Shown here piece after piece: positions 35,401 to 46,540 of a DNA stretch of 64,000 bases. The stretch spans positions 103,323,962 to 103,387,961 of the forward strand of contig NC_088202.1 of NCBI RefSeq assembly GCF_037126465.1, given 5' to 3'. This stretch comes from Ornithodoros turicata (lineage: Eukaryota > Arthropoda > Arachnida > Ixodida > Argasidae). The stretch's first letter is position 1. Each line of letters starts with the position of its first letter. Under the pieces are notes generated by a model. That model searched no databases, had not been told where the DNA came from, and saw nothing but the letters and a program-made list of their open reading frames with translations. The position numbers and the translations under genes are program-made.

Positions 35401-37257
35401 CATTAGATAGCATGACAGAATTCCCACGTGTCCTTAATGACAAACGTCTATTCAGCTCCGCATCAAACTCGAAGATTAACCTTACGGGTCTGGCATGTCG
35501 TTCCCCTTCACTCCAACGTGTGCTTACCGTTACAGTTCACCATTTTGTCACCACTGTGAACTTTCAGAACACATCAAGACTCTCTTTAGGCGACTTTTCT
35601 AGGAACAATAGAAGCAGCAACATCATTTTTCGAGACAACAGTTCTCAAGCTGCGAACTCAGGAAGTTACTCCGGGCTAGCTATACAGGGCTGCAATGGAC
35701 ACGCGAAGCAAGAAAGCATTGCCGAGGAAGACAGGTAACGGCAGCTTTCAACAGCAGATAGCTGTTTGGTCGACTGACAGCGTAGCGGGAAGAGGCTGAC
35801 AGACAAGCAAACAGAGCAAAAGGCTAGACGAAAATGGATGAATTTGGAAGCGTAGATCGCCCTGTATATACACGGGAAGGAAGGGAGCTCTGATTTGGAT
35901 GGAGAACAGGCGCTTGTATGTATGGGCTTCCGAGCGAAGCGATACGTGGCGGTACAAACAGCAAAAAGTCGTCTCGCTGCGATAGGCGCTCTGCGTGTTG
36001 CGGATGAGGAGACTGGTAAGTAGAAGAGCATTGCGGTCGAAGGCTTTTTATGTTTCTGTCTTTGCGTGATGCCCTTCACGTGGGACGGCTGTTGTAAGCC
36101 TTGCGTTGTCTCGGCACTTCCTCCGGGCATAACGCCGTTTCTCTGCGGTGCTGCTTCTGGTGTATACCCTCATTTGTGGAACATATTTGTCTATAATTAC
36201 GTGCTTAATATACGTAATCGCGCCTCATTTGGAGCATAAGCCTGCGTCACTTCATCCGAGACTGTGTATCAACCGTTGATTAAAGGCTACATTAAGGCGA
36301 AATCTGTGCCATCATGAGTAGGCACTCCGGGCACGCATGCCACTTCAGGTCCATTTAAAAAGTATTCAGGCACATGAATAGCTTGCTAGATGTAAAGGCC
36401 CCAGCTTCACGTTGTACCGTCCAGTGCACAAGACAGAGTCAAGAGGCATTATTGCCACGTCACACGTTGAGACTGAACAGTGGGTTCACTCTTAGCGTTT
36501 CCTGTGTTTTATCGTATTTAGATCGGTTACGTCATCTTCGCCATACTTTCCCTGATAACTTCAAACCAATATCCCACTTCCCATAGTGTCCGTGCACGAT
36601 TACCTATTAGGACTATGGCACATCATCATCATCATCATGCCCATATTCGCGCAATGACCATGACGTTCCCCAGTAATGTGAAACTACGGCAAGGCGAGTA
36701 CCATCACTTCCTCCACAGCGACACAGTTAACGCACCACATAACGCCTACAACGTCCCGAGAACGAAACAGAAATGGAGACGACGTCTCTGTCACAGCCAG
36801 CATCTCTGTCGGACGTTCATGCGATTTTCTCCGGTTCTTTCACGGCTAGCATGCAGGGACGGTGCTGTTGGCTGCGGCCGGGGTGATACAATTACTTTCC
36901 CATGAAGCTGCCGTTTGAATCCCATTCCGCCCATTGATTTGCTCTTGCGCAGTCGGTCTTCATTCACGGCTTCCGCTTCATCAACGCCTTTCTAGCTGGT
37001 GACGTTTCCCCTGGGACTCAAGACGTGGCCATCAAAGCCGGAAAACCCTTACTGTTCTGCCGACGCCGTCTGCTTAGCTTGCCGTCTTTTGTTCTGCATG
37101 GACTCCACGACGTACATTCCTTTCAACTGTATTCTGTGTATGGAGGCTAGCAATTGGCTGCACTTTTGTTCAATGTGCGAAACGCATTTAAATGCGGTAG
37201 CTTTATAGGGTACCACAACGTGCGCAGGTATAGGGTGAACCAAGTCCAAGATGGCTG
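32482..37257. other. No recognisable gene or element (4.8 kb)
   Basis: Open frames of up to about 154 codons (35666-36130 minus, 35412-35738 plus) have no family motif. A palindromic GGTCACATCGACC lies near 32911, and a (CAT)n run is at 36622-36640. This is the largest unexplained block. It could hold introns or ancient repeats. Confidence 0.45.
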
Positions 37258-37612
37258 TAGAACAGTCTAAACAATGACGCTGAAACTTTCTAAGTTTACT
37301 ATGTACTTAATATGTACAAGCTTTCGCGTGGAGCACCACGCTTCATCAGGTACAGAATGAAATGGTGAACTCACACGAGTATACATACATGGACACGAAA
37401 GAGGAGAGAGATATCGGGATAGAGGGTAAGAATGCGAGAGTTGAATAGCAAGAGAGAGCTTCTTCCTCCCATCTGCACTACACTCTTCCCGTCTGCTTAA
37501 ACTCGGTCTGCTTGAACTTCGGTTCAAAAGAGAAACTAAAAACTAAATCGTAAGACATCCTAGTCGGCCCCAAAGGTCTCTTCTCTACTTTGTTTTACCC
37601 AGAGCGCCTGTT
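37258..37612 (-). repeat. Inverted-repeat arm A with hammerhead-like motif
   Basis: This is the reverse complement of 40036-40388 with scattered differences and a small insertion in the latter. On the minus strand it contains CCTGATGAAGCGTGG, TGCT, CCACGCGAAAGC (about 37319-37350), a CTGATGA-stem-GAAA arrangement. It is separated from its partner by about 2.4 kb that contains a MITE and a LINE. Confidence 0.7.
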
Positions 37613-37897
37613 TCCTGCATCCGGATTCCTTTTTCAAAGAAATGTTACTAAATGTCCCATTATGGGATACCTTTTATTCCTTTGATACATTTACAGCGTG
37701 CTATGGTAGATATGCCACCCTCAACACTCATGTCGAGTCAGAACTTGATCTCTTGACTTTGGCAACGTGTCCCTGAGCTTGGGGGAAAAGACAAAACCGA
37801 AGGCGAACAGTACAAGGTTAAAAGCAGCAATAAATATTTTAAAATTGTAAAATTTCAATATAGCAGATACAGATATACAAATATAACTAAGAAACTA

Positions 37898-38142
37898 GGG
37901 GGCTTAATCGCTTCATCGTCGTTACGGTCGTTACAAGCTAACGAGTGGCGGGAAATTCAAAAAGGCAGGCGGAAAATTTAAAAAGGTGGGTACGTGATAA
38001 AACACGTGCACGGCGTTCTTCGCGCGATACGTGAAGGCCGTGGTACACGTCACGCGCAATGTGTCACGTGCCCACCTTTTTGAATTTCCCGCCACTCGTT
38101 AGCTTGTAACCACCGTAACGATGATGAAGCGATTAAGCCCCC
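37898..38142. mobile_element. Palindromic MITE, ~245 bp
   Basis: GGGGGCTTAATCGCTTCATC at the left faces GATGAAGCGATTAAGCCCCC at the right. Pairing continues through GTTACAAGCTAACGAGTGG and CGGGAAATTCAAAAAGG, giving arms of roughly 80-100 bp. The left arm has an extra partial copy of AAATTCAAAAAGG. The right end directly abuts the C-run end of the minus-strand LINE. Confidence 0.8.
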
Positions 38143-38143
38143 A

Positions 38144-39905
38144 GGGGGGATATATGTATTAGAACAAAGAAAAAAAATAGGGGAGGAAAGGTCAGCCAAA
38201 CGACATGTCGGCCTACTATTCCACAAAAAAAGAGAAAGAAAAGAACGAAAGAAAAAGAAAAGTAAAATAAAAAGAAAAGAAAAAAATTGGGAAATGAAGG
38301 ATAAACTAACAAAAGATGAAAGCAAGATGAGATAGATTAAAGAGAAGGATGACTTAAAAAAAAGAAAAAAAAAAGATGAGGGTAATGCGTATGGGGTTGA
38401 GAGGTGAGGGTGGGGCACTGAGGAATGAGATGGCACGACTTGAGTTCACAGGCTGTTCATGAGACCTGTGTTGCTGAGGAACGTGAAAACTGTTTTTGTG
38501 TGGGATGTCGTAGCCGAGCAGAGTGGCCAGGGAAAGGTATGTGCACCGCAGCTCGAGTAGCCGTCGTCTGAGCGCAGCTCGAGCGGTGGCGAATCTGCGG
38601 TAGGTCAGGAGATGTGGAATATCAGCTTCAACAGCGCAGGTGGGGCATTTGGGCGAGTGGAGAAGACTTTATAGAGAAGCGGAGGTGTCCTGGCGACATC
38701 AAGTCGTAGTCTGTGTAGAATGGACGTTTCTCGACGCGAGCAGTGGTGTGTGGCAACGAAATCCATCTACGGGTCGATGGACCGGAGATGATCGTTTAAT
38801 CGGACAGCGCCCTCTTGAAACTGCCGAGTGCCGCTGTAGCGGATTCGGCGTATCTGTAATCGACATGCTGAGGCTGAAAGTGATAGTGGGCAGTTATTGA
38901 CGGGGACGTCCCCATGTGCCCAACGTGCTAAGGCGTCTGCGCGGGTGTTTCCGTGTAGGCCGGTGTGACTGGGTACCCATTGGAAACACAAGCTATGACC
39001 CTAGGATAGAAGTCGGTAGTATGTTGCGACTATCATGGTGTCTAGGCCGCCGACTGTTCTGGTACAATAATTTGCCAGAACCTCTAGCGCCGCCTTACTG
39101 TCCGTGAACTCAGTCCACGAGCCAGGCGCTGATACCGCTATGTGGTTCAACGCGGTCAGTATGGCGAAGAGCTCTGACTCGGTAGATCTCTGCGCCACTT
39201 CAAGGTTTTCGTGTGGGATTTAAAAGGCTGCTGCTGTTTATGTTATAGAAGAAAAAGAAAAAAAAAAGGAGATTTAAGTCACGACAAGGTCAGACTGGCT
39301 ACCCCAGACCACTTAGCCGCAGTTAGTTGGAAAAAAAAAGAGAAAAGGAAGAAAACCCAGTAGTTTGGGAGAGGGAGACAAACATCCCGAACTAGTGGGA
39401 ACACTTGTCACAAACGAGGAACCAGAAGGTGTCACAAAATGAAGTAAGCTGAGCCTCGCTGCTCCAGCGTAAGTTGATGAGGAACAACTGGAGGCACAGA
39501 TTTTTTCTTCAGAAGACCATGAATGTGGTCACATACAGGAGGCCTGCGAAGGGTCCACATTGGCGGGGCAGAGGAACGCACTGTTGGTGTGGTAGGTAGG
39601 CACAGTTTCAGGCGGTCAACAGCGCTGCCAAAGCTAGAGTCTGGACAGTCAATATCGATTAGCCGAAGATAATGGTAGGGGTGCTGTGTGAGGTGCCGCG
39701 CATAAATCCGGAGTGTTTTCACGTCCAGTAGGACGCCTGCTGGCGTTTTGCGTGCCTCTGCCTGGACAGAGTAGGTCTCTGTCGTTCTGGGAACTCCCAA
39801 GCAGACGCGGAGGCTTCGGGCCTGAATATTGAGAACCTCACGCTCTCCGGATACGCTGAGGCCGTGTAGAATAGGCAGGCTGTACCGCAATGTGCCCAGA
39901 ATCAA
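38144..39905 (-). pseudogene. LINE remnant: RT tail, RNase H, zinc knuckle and 3' UTR
   Basis: Minus-strand frames in order begin with the RT connection (39905-39432: LRYSLPILHGLSVSGE, LRVCLGVPRTTETYSV, QAEARKTPAGVLLDVKTLR). RNase H follows (39198-39001: RSTESELFAILTALNHIAV, FTDSKAALEVLANY; 38991-38767: CFQWVPSHTGLHGNTRADAL). A knuckle block with CAVEADIPHLLTYRRF lies near 38640. The 3' UTR ends in C6 at 38149-38144. The first RNase H strand (FTDGS) is replaced by about 190 bp (39240-39430) resembling another LINE 3' end. The knuckle histidine/cysteine block is altered. The upstream RT palm and endonuclease are missing. Confidence 0.8.
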
Positions 39906-40035
39906 CTCTGTGTGCTAGTGACGGAGGTCAGCGCATGTAGGGCCCCACTACGATCCCGCGATGGGTATGGAAAGGGAACGCCGCTTTGCCGTCTGTGAAG
40001 AATCGAATATGACTTCTGATACCTGATTCATTCAA

Positions 40036-40385
40036 CGGTTAGCGCTGAGTAAAACAAAGCAGAGAAGACACCTTTGGGGACGACTCAGATGTCTTACGAT
40101 TCCATTTTTCGTTTTTCTTTTGACCCGAAAGAGTTTAAGCAGACAAGAAGAGCAGATGGGAAGCTCTCACCATCTCATCGTCATCATCTATTGTTGTTGT
40201 TCTTGGAAAGCTCTCTCGTTATTCAACCCTCGCATTCTTACCCTCTATTCTCTTTCCTGTCCATGTGTACTCGTGTGAGTTCATCATTTACTTCTGTACC
40301 TGATGAAGCGTGGTCCTCCACGCGAAACATTGTACTTATTAAGTATACATATTAGACTTAGAAAGCTTCAGTGTCATTGTTTTGA

Positions 40386-40388
<3 letters not shown>
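40036..40388 (+). repeat. Inverted-repeat arm B with hammerhead-like motif
   Basis: This is the partner of 37258-37612. It contains CCTGATGAAGCGTGG, TCCT, CCACGCGAAACA (about 40299-40328). A 40-bp (AAC)n/GAT-type insertion at about 40165-40205, flanked by GAAGCTCTC / GAAAGCTCTC, is absent from arm A. A (TA)n tract follows at 40389-40420. Confidence 0.7.
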
Positions 40389-40423
<35 letters not shown>

Positions 40424-40500
40424 TATGCTCCGCACACAAACACACACGCGCACGCATGCACATTGGATGATGATGAGGTAGATGAGAATAGATGTACCAG
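40389..40500. repeat. TA and CA microsatellites with GAT-family fragment
   Basis: (TA)n at 40389-40420 is followed by CA-rich sequence and ATTGGATGATGATGAGG, the start of a GAT-family copy. It truncates the endonuclease remnant that follows. Confidence 0.7.
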
Positions 40501-40504
40501 GAGA

Positions 40505-40960
40505 TTGTAGTCATGTTTTTTAGGGCACAATGCAACTTATTACAAAGATGGGATCTTGTGTTAGATGGTCGATAACAAACACCGACTATGAGTGGCTTGA
40601 AAGAGCAACGGATCATGTTTGCAAACATGATTTCTAATACACTGAAAACATAAATTGGATTTGAGACAAGAGTTTTATATACGGCAACAAGGACACTACG
40701 TTCTCGCATCCTAATTCTATGCTTTCGATAAATTGCATATATCTTGCTTTGTGATAACTGACTACCTTTGATTTTGTCATTCAGCCAAGTACTTGTGTCA
40801 AACACAATATCCGTTTTATACAAAGCAGTCAACTGGTCAACTACATGAGCGTCGGATAAAAGTGATATCCGGGATTGTCAATAATTTAAAGCATCCAGGT
40901 TTACATTTGAATAAAGACTGTCTGGATTTTCAGTGCACTCAGTTAAGAGGGTAACGGGAC
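40505..40960 (-). pseudogene. LINE apurinic-type endonuclease N-terminal remnant (CR1-like)
   Basis: The minus strand reads SLLSDAHVVDQL, YKTDIVFDTSTWLNDKI, YAIYRKHRIRMRERSVLVAV, SVLEIMFANMIRC and PLIVGVCYRPSN. These are the ordered blocks of a LINE EEP endonuclease: TETWL-like, YxxxRxDR-like, GVLIAV-like, VCYRPP-like. The catalytic glutamate of the TETWL motif is serine here. Stops occur upstream. The remnant ends at the repeat cluster at 40.5 kb and no RT follows. Confidence 0.7.
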
Positions 40961-41237
40961 TGGTGTTAGACACGGAAACTGAAGCTCTATTTACATTTTA
41001 ACTGACATTTGCCGGGTTTCCAAACGAACAACACATCATCCTCATTAAATAATTGGTCAAAGGACAGACGAACACGTTTGTATTTTTTTTCCACGAAGTG
41101 ACCTTTCGTACACTTGATGGACCTTACGCAGTGCACCTTACCTTAGCAAGCGAAGGAAATTCTCCTCTGTGCTAGATATCCTAACTTGGGAACTCTTTAA
41201 GTATTTGTTCTTTCTGTTTATAGTAACATCTTACAGT

Positions 41238-41290
41238 CAGGCCGACAACGGCGAGCTCTTTCAACACTACCACCACCACCACAGTCAGCA
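41238..41290 (+). repeat. 3' fragment of the (CAC)n-tailed SINE-like repeat
   Basis: AGGCCGACAACGGCGAGCTC, CTACCACCACCACCAC matches the end of the repeat at 28565-28745. Confidence 0.6.
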
Positions 41291-41434
41291 TTAGCTAGAC
41301 CTCCATTCCTTCTCGAAGACACTTTATGCGAGATGCACATCGGCTTTATTACTACATCCACTATGGTTCACCTGGTTGTACCAACTTGCTTTTCACAATG
41401 ATCATGCGCTATACCTCATGAAAGAAAAGCCTGT

Positions 41435-41770
41435 ATGTGTGTATTGTCATCAAGTAGGGAACCTACCTATTGAGGTAGGCCCCCTTTGTTTTGCCAACTA
41501 TAGGATGGGACATGACGCAGTGCTTGCCCACCTATTGAAGTAGGCCCCTTTAGACGCATTCAAACTCCGAACCCTATAAGCACCTTTTGTATAGCCAACT
41601 ACAGGGTGGAACAATACGAGCGTATTGTTTCATCCTATCGTTGTATATATAGCGCTATATACTTGCCCTGTAAGCAGCTGTTTGTATTGCAAACTGTAGG
41701 GTGGGACAAGCGCTATACTTGCCCACATCATATTTCGAAAAGAGTAGCTGTGTATTGTCATCAAGCAAGA
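41435..41770. repeat. Degenerate tandem repeat, unit ~90-110 bp
   Basis: Words such as GCCAACTATAGGATGGGACA / GCCAACTACAGGGTGGAACA / GCAAACTGTAGGGTGGGACA, CTTGCCCAC and CCTATTGA.GTAGGCCCC recur in order about three times. GTGTATTGTCATCAAG flanks the array at 41437-41454 and 41750-41766. Nothing here encodes a known protein. Confidence 0.65.
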
Positions 41771-44700
41771 GCTGCAACCGGCCGATCGGCACTTATACAA
41801 CTCCGCCCTACAGCGTGTTCACAGGGAAAACGAAAAGATACTGTGAAACATTCGCGCCACCGATTATATGATGTTGTCAAGCGATCAATAAATTGGATGT
41901 TATTATTTTCTGACGACGAAAAAATATTGACTGCTTCGTTTTTTTCTCGACAATGTGACTGCAACCGACATGATATACAGTCTATGCCGCTGTCGACATC
42001 ATCCCTTGCGGCATAAACCGATCATCTGGCCGATCCAACGCCGGCGTTCCTCGCCTAAGCAGCCACAACTTTCCCGTTTTTGTTTGCCGACACCAATTCG
42101 AGGCTGCTCTCACCGTTCTGAAACGCCTTAGGCAAACACATCGGGGAAACTCATCAATAATTCATCGCATTCTTTCGACGCGGTCGCCATTTGCCCGCAC
42201 ATCATCCACGCTCGCCGGCAGACAAACGGACTTGTTCTTTGAGTCGTTTTTCTTTGTCGACGGCTCCCTCTTTGTCTAGGTTTTGCCTGGAACCTTTCAG
42301 ACGCTGGAATCGCAAAGTGGATCGGGACTCACTCGGCGATCATCTTCATGCAAGTCTACATGCAAGTACGCCATGCTTCCGTCCGTTAAGGTGAAGACAT
42401 ATGTTGGCATTGTTGACGACGTGTTTGTTGCTGGGCGAATGTGTTTGCGTAGTTCTGATGCATAGGAAGGCACGTCAGCGGGTAGTTCGTCGTCGACGAA
42501 GAATTTATGATGGGCATACGCGTGGGAAGCTCCTCACAAATTCTAACATTGTCTAAAAGAGAGCAAAGACGAATGGGACACGTAGCTGGAAAAATAGAGA
42601 TATCGAAAGACATACAGCTTTGTTTCCATAAGCTCGATTTTCTTTCCCTCGAAAAGCTTTTTTGGGGGTTACAGAGGACGAATGTGGCTATAGTGCGTAC
42701 AGCAGCCAAGATTAGAGAAGGTACATTACTTGTATCAGAAAACAGATCTAAATTTGTGTTGGAAAACCGTTTAGTAAACCAGCGAATAAAAGTAAAAAAA
42801 TAAAAAAAGAAAAAAAAAAGAACGATGCATCCAGAGCGTGAAGCCGTAGTTTAGCTTCACGGGAAGCGCAATGTCACTCAACGCTGCTGTAAGTTTTTCG
42901 CTCTCTCTAGGGGGATCTTGAGTACAGCCGTACTTCCGGACGAACTTCCGAGAGTCGTTCGAAGCTCGTCGACGACGCAACTTCTTTTTCTATTCTTCGC
43001 TAAAGTAAGGACGCATATGGGGTCTACTACGTTTTCACTCTCAATTTTGGTCCTTTTTTTTTTATGTGTGTCAAGTGTCTGAAAAGTAACCCGCTATTTC
43101 AGAAGCTCAGACCCGGTATGACCGCCCGGAAGACCATGTGGGCAAATCTCGTCCCTTGGTTCATCCCGTAGGGAAAAGCGGAATCTCTCTACAGAGGAAA
43201 TCTAGCAGTCCCTGCCAACCGGCGTCGCGGACCGACGAGCCGGAAGGCGCCCTCGATGAGGGAAAGGCAATGGTAGGCGCCCTAGGGTGCCACGCTGGAC
43301 GGCGGCGACGTTCTGCGCCTCCATAGGCTTTCCTTCCTGTTTACAAAACTCCTTCTCAGTGAATGATCGCGGGGCTGAGTCCAGAAAATCCTACCGGATG
43401 CTCGAGAGTATGTTTGCTCTTTCAGAACCCAGGTTGCTATCGGCCAGATTGTTTTCAGGATGAAAGCTCATCGATCCTTGGGTTTTTGTTATCGGTTTAC
43501 GATGTCTCATCTTGCTTCGTGTGCTCATCTTTAGGAAGGGAAGAAAGGATCGAAACTGATTTAAAGCGCGCACGTGTTGCTGCCGAGAGCGCACACGTGG
43601 GATGCTCGTAATCGTCGCAGGATTGTGTACAGGCCGATTGCTAATTTAATGGCCCATACGGCTGTGTGAACTTTCTGTGATGCAAGTGTGCTGAGCGATT
43701 GCAGCGTTAGTTATTGAGATTCAGCTTCGAATGCTGTGCTATTTTTCGGACAAAGACTACAATGTAGGAAAGAAGAGGATGAAAAGAAGCGTTTCTGAAA
43801 GGACATGGGGAATCAACTGGGATGCTGCTCAGTTTTCGAGGAACTAGAAAATCGCAGCTACAAGTATAGCCAGTTACGTGTCTCACTCTACCTAAAGTCC
43901 ACGCATAAAAGCGAGGCGAAGTCATGAAAGAACGCCGTAGAAAGTATGAAATGATGAGAACATTTTCTCGACGGCGACAATGTTCTCGTGCTTTCATAAT
44001 TCCAATATAATACACTTCAACGTTCTTGGTCACGTTGCCCGGAAGCCGACTCTGTGTTTGCACTATCTATGTTAGTCTCGTTAAACGCGCTTCGCATGAA
44101 ATCATGTGGTGCGGTCCATGAGACAGTCTCGAAAAGCGTGCTTCACCTAACGCTTGAATGTCTGAGGTGAACCGGACTTGTCATATTAGCGACGCCAATG
44201 GACAGAATGCCGTCATTTGAACGGACTGCAGCAATGCACAGCGTCAACATTAGTTTTATGTTCTCAGAAGCAGAATTTGTATCATAGACCTGCGTCCACT
44301 TAGCCTTGATCTTTGAATTAAATAACGCGTAGCATCATTTGCGGCATAGTACCGCTTAAATACTCGCCGCTCACGTAATCAATAGGGTCTTCTTACGTGC
44401 ACAACACAGAAGGATTGGAAGTACAAAAAGTAAATGTAATGCGAGCTCATCACCATTACACTTCTCTCATCATATTTCACCAACTTCAGCAGTTTTAGCC
44501 TGATGACATCCGTACAGCTTTTTTTTCGCTCGTCGACATCAATATATTGCACTTTCAATAAGTATAACGCACAAAAACCGTCTGCTGTCGTTCGGTTCTA
44601 TCGCATCCAGTCTTCCACGTGATTGCGGATGACCTATGTATCAAATTCCTTTCTGGATTCCCGCTAACATATGAAACTCGCCGAGCGAGGATAATAAATT

Positions 44701-44990
44701 CTGAACTGCAGTTGGCGGGGTTACAGTGTCGGAAGCTTACCCTACAAACTGTGTTTTCTGCCCCCCCCCCGGATTCAAGAATGGCCAGAGTTGACTATAT
44801 GGTGCGTCACGGTTCTTTGGCTACTGAAAAAAAAAAAGCAAAAAATTACAGGACAGTTACGATTGTATAACGCGAACTTCAGCGGTAGCTGTTGTGTGTG
44901 GATGTTGACACGTTTATTGCTGATATATGCACAACTATACTTTAGAGTGACGAATACTGCCTTGTGATCTGTGAAGTGAGTGGTGATGTG
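41771..44990. other. No recognisable gene or element (3.2 kb)
   Basis: Frames at 42507-42803 (plus) and 43138-43326 (plus, GC-rich) lack known motifs. A short C run lies at 44761-44770. Confidence 0.45.
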
Positions 44991-45003
44991 TAGCACTGAG
45001 ATT

Positions 45004-45085
45004 AGCGGGACAAAAATATTACTAAAAGCGGGACAAAAGCGGGACAGGAAACGCTGAAAAATCGGGACATTTTCCGGGACAACGT
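45004..45085. repeat. CGGGACA-type short tandem repeat
   Basis: GCGGGACAAAA and related CGGGACATTTTCCGGGACAA words occur at least five times in 80 bp. The spacing is irregular. Confidence 0.6.
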
Positions 45086-45183
45086 ACCCATTTCTGAATG
45101 TGTCAAAACTGCTTTTATTAGCTTTAGATTATTTTAACTTCTTTTAGATCACGGAAACCGAAACCGAGGGTTTTGTGATACGT

Positions 45184-45465
45184 GAGAGAAGTGATGTTCT
45201 GAGGCTGGAACAACATAGAGGGGACAAATACATACAAAGCCTCAAATTGCCTAAGAAATTAACGATGGAAGATGGAAGTCACTAAGAGGGGGGGGGGGAG
45301 GGAAGGTTAGCCAGCTGTAGGACCCGAACCCACATCTTCTGGGGAGGTGTGTTAGCTTAGCTCAATTGGTAGAGCCCTGGACCGGTAATCCAGAAGATGT
45401 GGGTTCGAGTCCTACAGCTGGCTAACCTTTTCAGTGACTTCCTTCTTACATCGTTAATTTTGTGA
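45184..45465. repeat. tRNA-like inverted repeat, copy 2
   Basis: Copy 2 has the same leader (CTGAGGCTGGAACAACATAG, GCCTCAAATTGCCTAAGAAA) and the same inverted arrangement as 23236-23530. The inverted half is at about 45306-45343 and the forward tRNA-like unit at about 45351-45427, with an intact CTGGA/TCCAG anticodon stem. A G-rich run (45290-45299) interrupts the left arm. Confidence 0.75.
45351..45427 (+). tRNA. tRNA-like sequence, repeat-borne
   Basis: This is the best of three copies. All four stems can pair and the B box is GGTTCGAGTCC. The anticodon position reads GGT, but the preceding base is C, not T. It is repeated within hairpin elements, so it is more likely a transposon component than a decoding tRNA. 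Confidence 0.5.
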
Positions 45466-45714
45466 TACAGCCACAGCTATTTTCCGAGACCTTCCCGTTA
45501 ACAGCTAACGCTGCAACATGGTGCAATGAATAACAATTTTTTTTATTTTTGAATAGGGCAGGAAACATGTGAGGAGCTTATATATGATTGTAACATTCAC
45601 GACTGTGATATTATGGGCTGTCAGGGAGCGACGAAGCATGTTTTCAAAACTCCGAAGTGCGTAATGCACCTTCTGTATCGTTTCTAGCAGTCTTTGGTAC
45701 ACGCAAATTGTAGC

Positions 45715-45835
45715 CGTACCTAGTTACTTTCTGCAGTAACGAGTTACTTTTCCACAAAAGTAACTTGTAACCGTCACTGTAGTTACCGCTTTTGGTCAAA
45801 GTAACTGTAACTAAGTGACTCAGGTATTGTAATAG
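45715..45835. repeat. GTAACT-rich repeat
   Basis: TTTCTGCAGTAACGAGTTAC, AAAAGTAACTTGTAACCG, GTCAAAGTAACTGTAACTAAG: repeated GTAACT/AGTTAC words form a partly palindromic block. Similar sequences occur at the ends of some DNA transposons. The family is not assigned. Confidence 0.45.
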
Positions 45836-45942
45836 TTTCCACGCGGTAGTTCCCTAGCGTCGTTTTGTCGAGACGATACAAACCCTACCGTTTTACCAAA
45901 CATTTGATCATCTCATATGCAGCCAGGAGCCCCAAAAGCAGC

Positions 45943-46093
45943 CCAAGCAGCAAAATGTACTGAAAGTCGAGTGCAATAGGGGTGGACGGATAGGTGGAAG
46001 GCCTTGAACAAACTCGTGAAACTAAAGAACACTGATAAGACACATACCGTCCACCCCTATTGCACCCGACTTTCAGTACATTGTGCTGCTTGG
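45943..46093. mobile_element. Hairpin MITE, CCAAGCAGCA ends, copy 1
   Basis: The left arm CCAAGCAGCAAAATGTACTG, AAAGTCGAGTGCAATAGGGG faces the right arm CCCCTATTGCACCCGACTTT, CAGTACATTGTGCTGCTTGG. Arms are about 47 bp and the spacer about 57 bp. It shares its first 13 bases with 53336-53470, but the remainder differs. Confidence 0.8.
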
Positions 46094-46380
46094 GGTGCTG
46101 CTTGAGCCAGCGCTCCTCACGTGAACAACTGTGCATATCCCACGCGGAAGCAAGCTATCTTCTTTTTGCTTGATCTTGCGAACGTTGATACGTGACTCAG
46201 ACGTATAGCGGATGACTAGTTATATGGAATGTTACGTTATCGTCAGTCATACTCCTTAAAGACGGCGGCCACCAGTATTTATCCCAATGGGAAGAGCGAT
46301 TTTGGCAGCCCACCCCTGTTGTGTCGTCGCTGGGAACGAGGCTAAGGAGCACACAGAGACTAGTGGTTTGAAAGTAACGC

Positions 46381-46532
46381 CAGGGGCGGATCTAGAGGGG
46401 GGTGGGTCCGGATGTGCTAGCCCCCTCCTCAATTTCTGTTTTCACATAGTGTTTAATTGACCCTAGATCGCGTGTCCAGCATACTGTCCATGGCTGGACC
46501 CCCTCCTCAGAAAAATCCTGGATCCGCCCCTG
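46381..46532. mobile_element. hAT-type MITE with 8-bp target duplication
   Basis: The ends CAGGGGCGGATC and GATCCGCCCCTG are inverted repeats. AGTAACGC is duplicated exactly at 46373-46380 and 46533-46540, the 8-bp duplication of hAT elements. Length is 152 bp, non-autonomous. Boundaries are precise. Confidence 0.93.
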
Positions 46533-46540
46533 AGTAACGC

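Noticed and set aside
35666..36130. 154-codon minus-strand frame
   Set aside because: It has no recognised domain and a composition like random translation. Nothing supports expression.
38050..38436. Phenylalanine-rich membrane-like protein on the minus strand
   Set aside because: It is the pyrimidine-rich LINE 3' UTR, and the same sequence type recurs at 60.6 and 61.9 kb.
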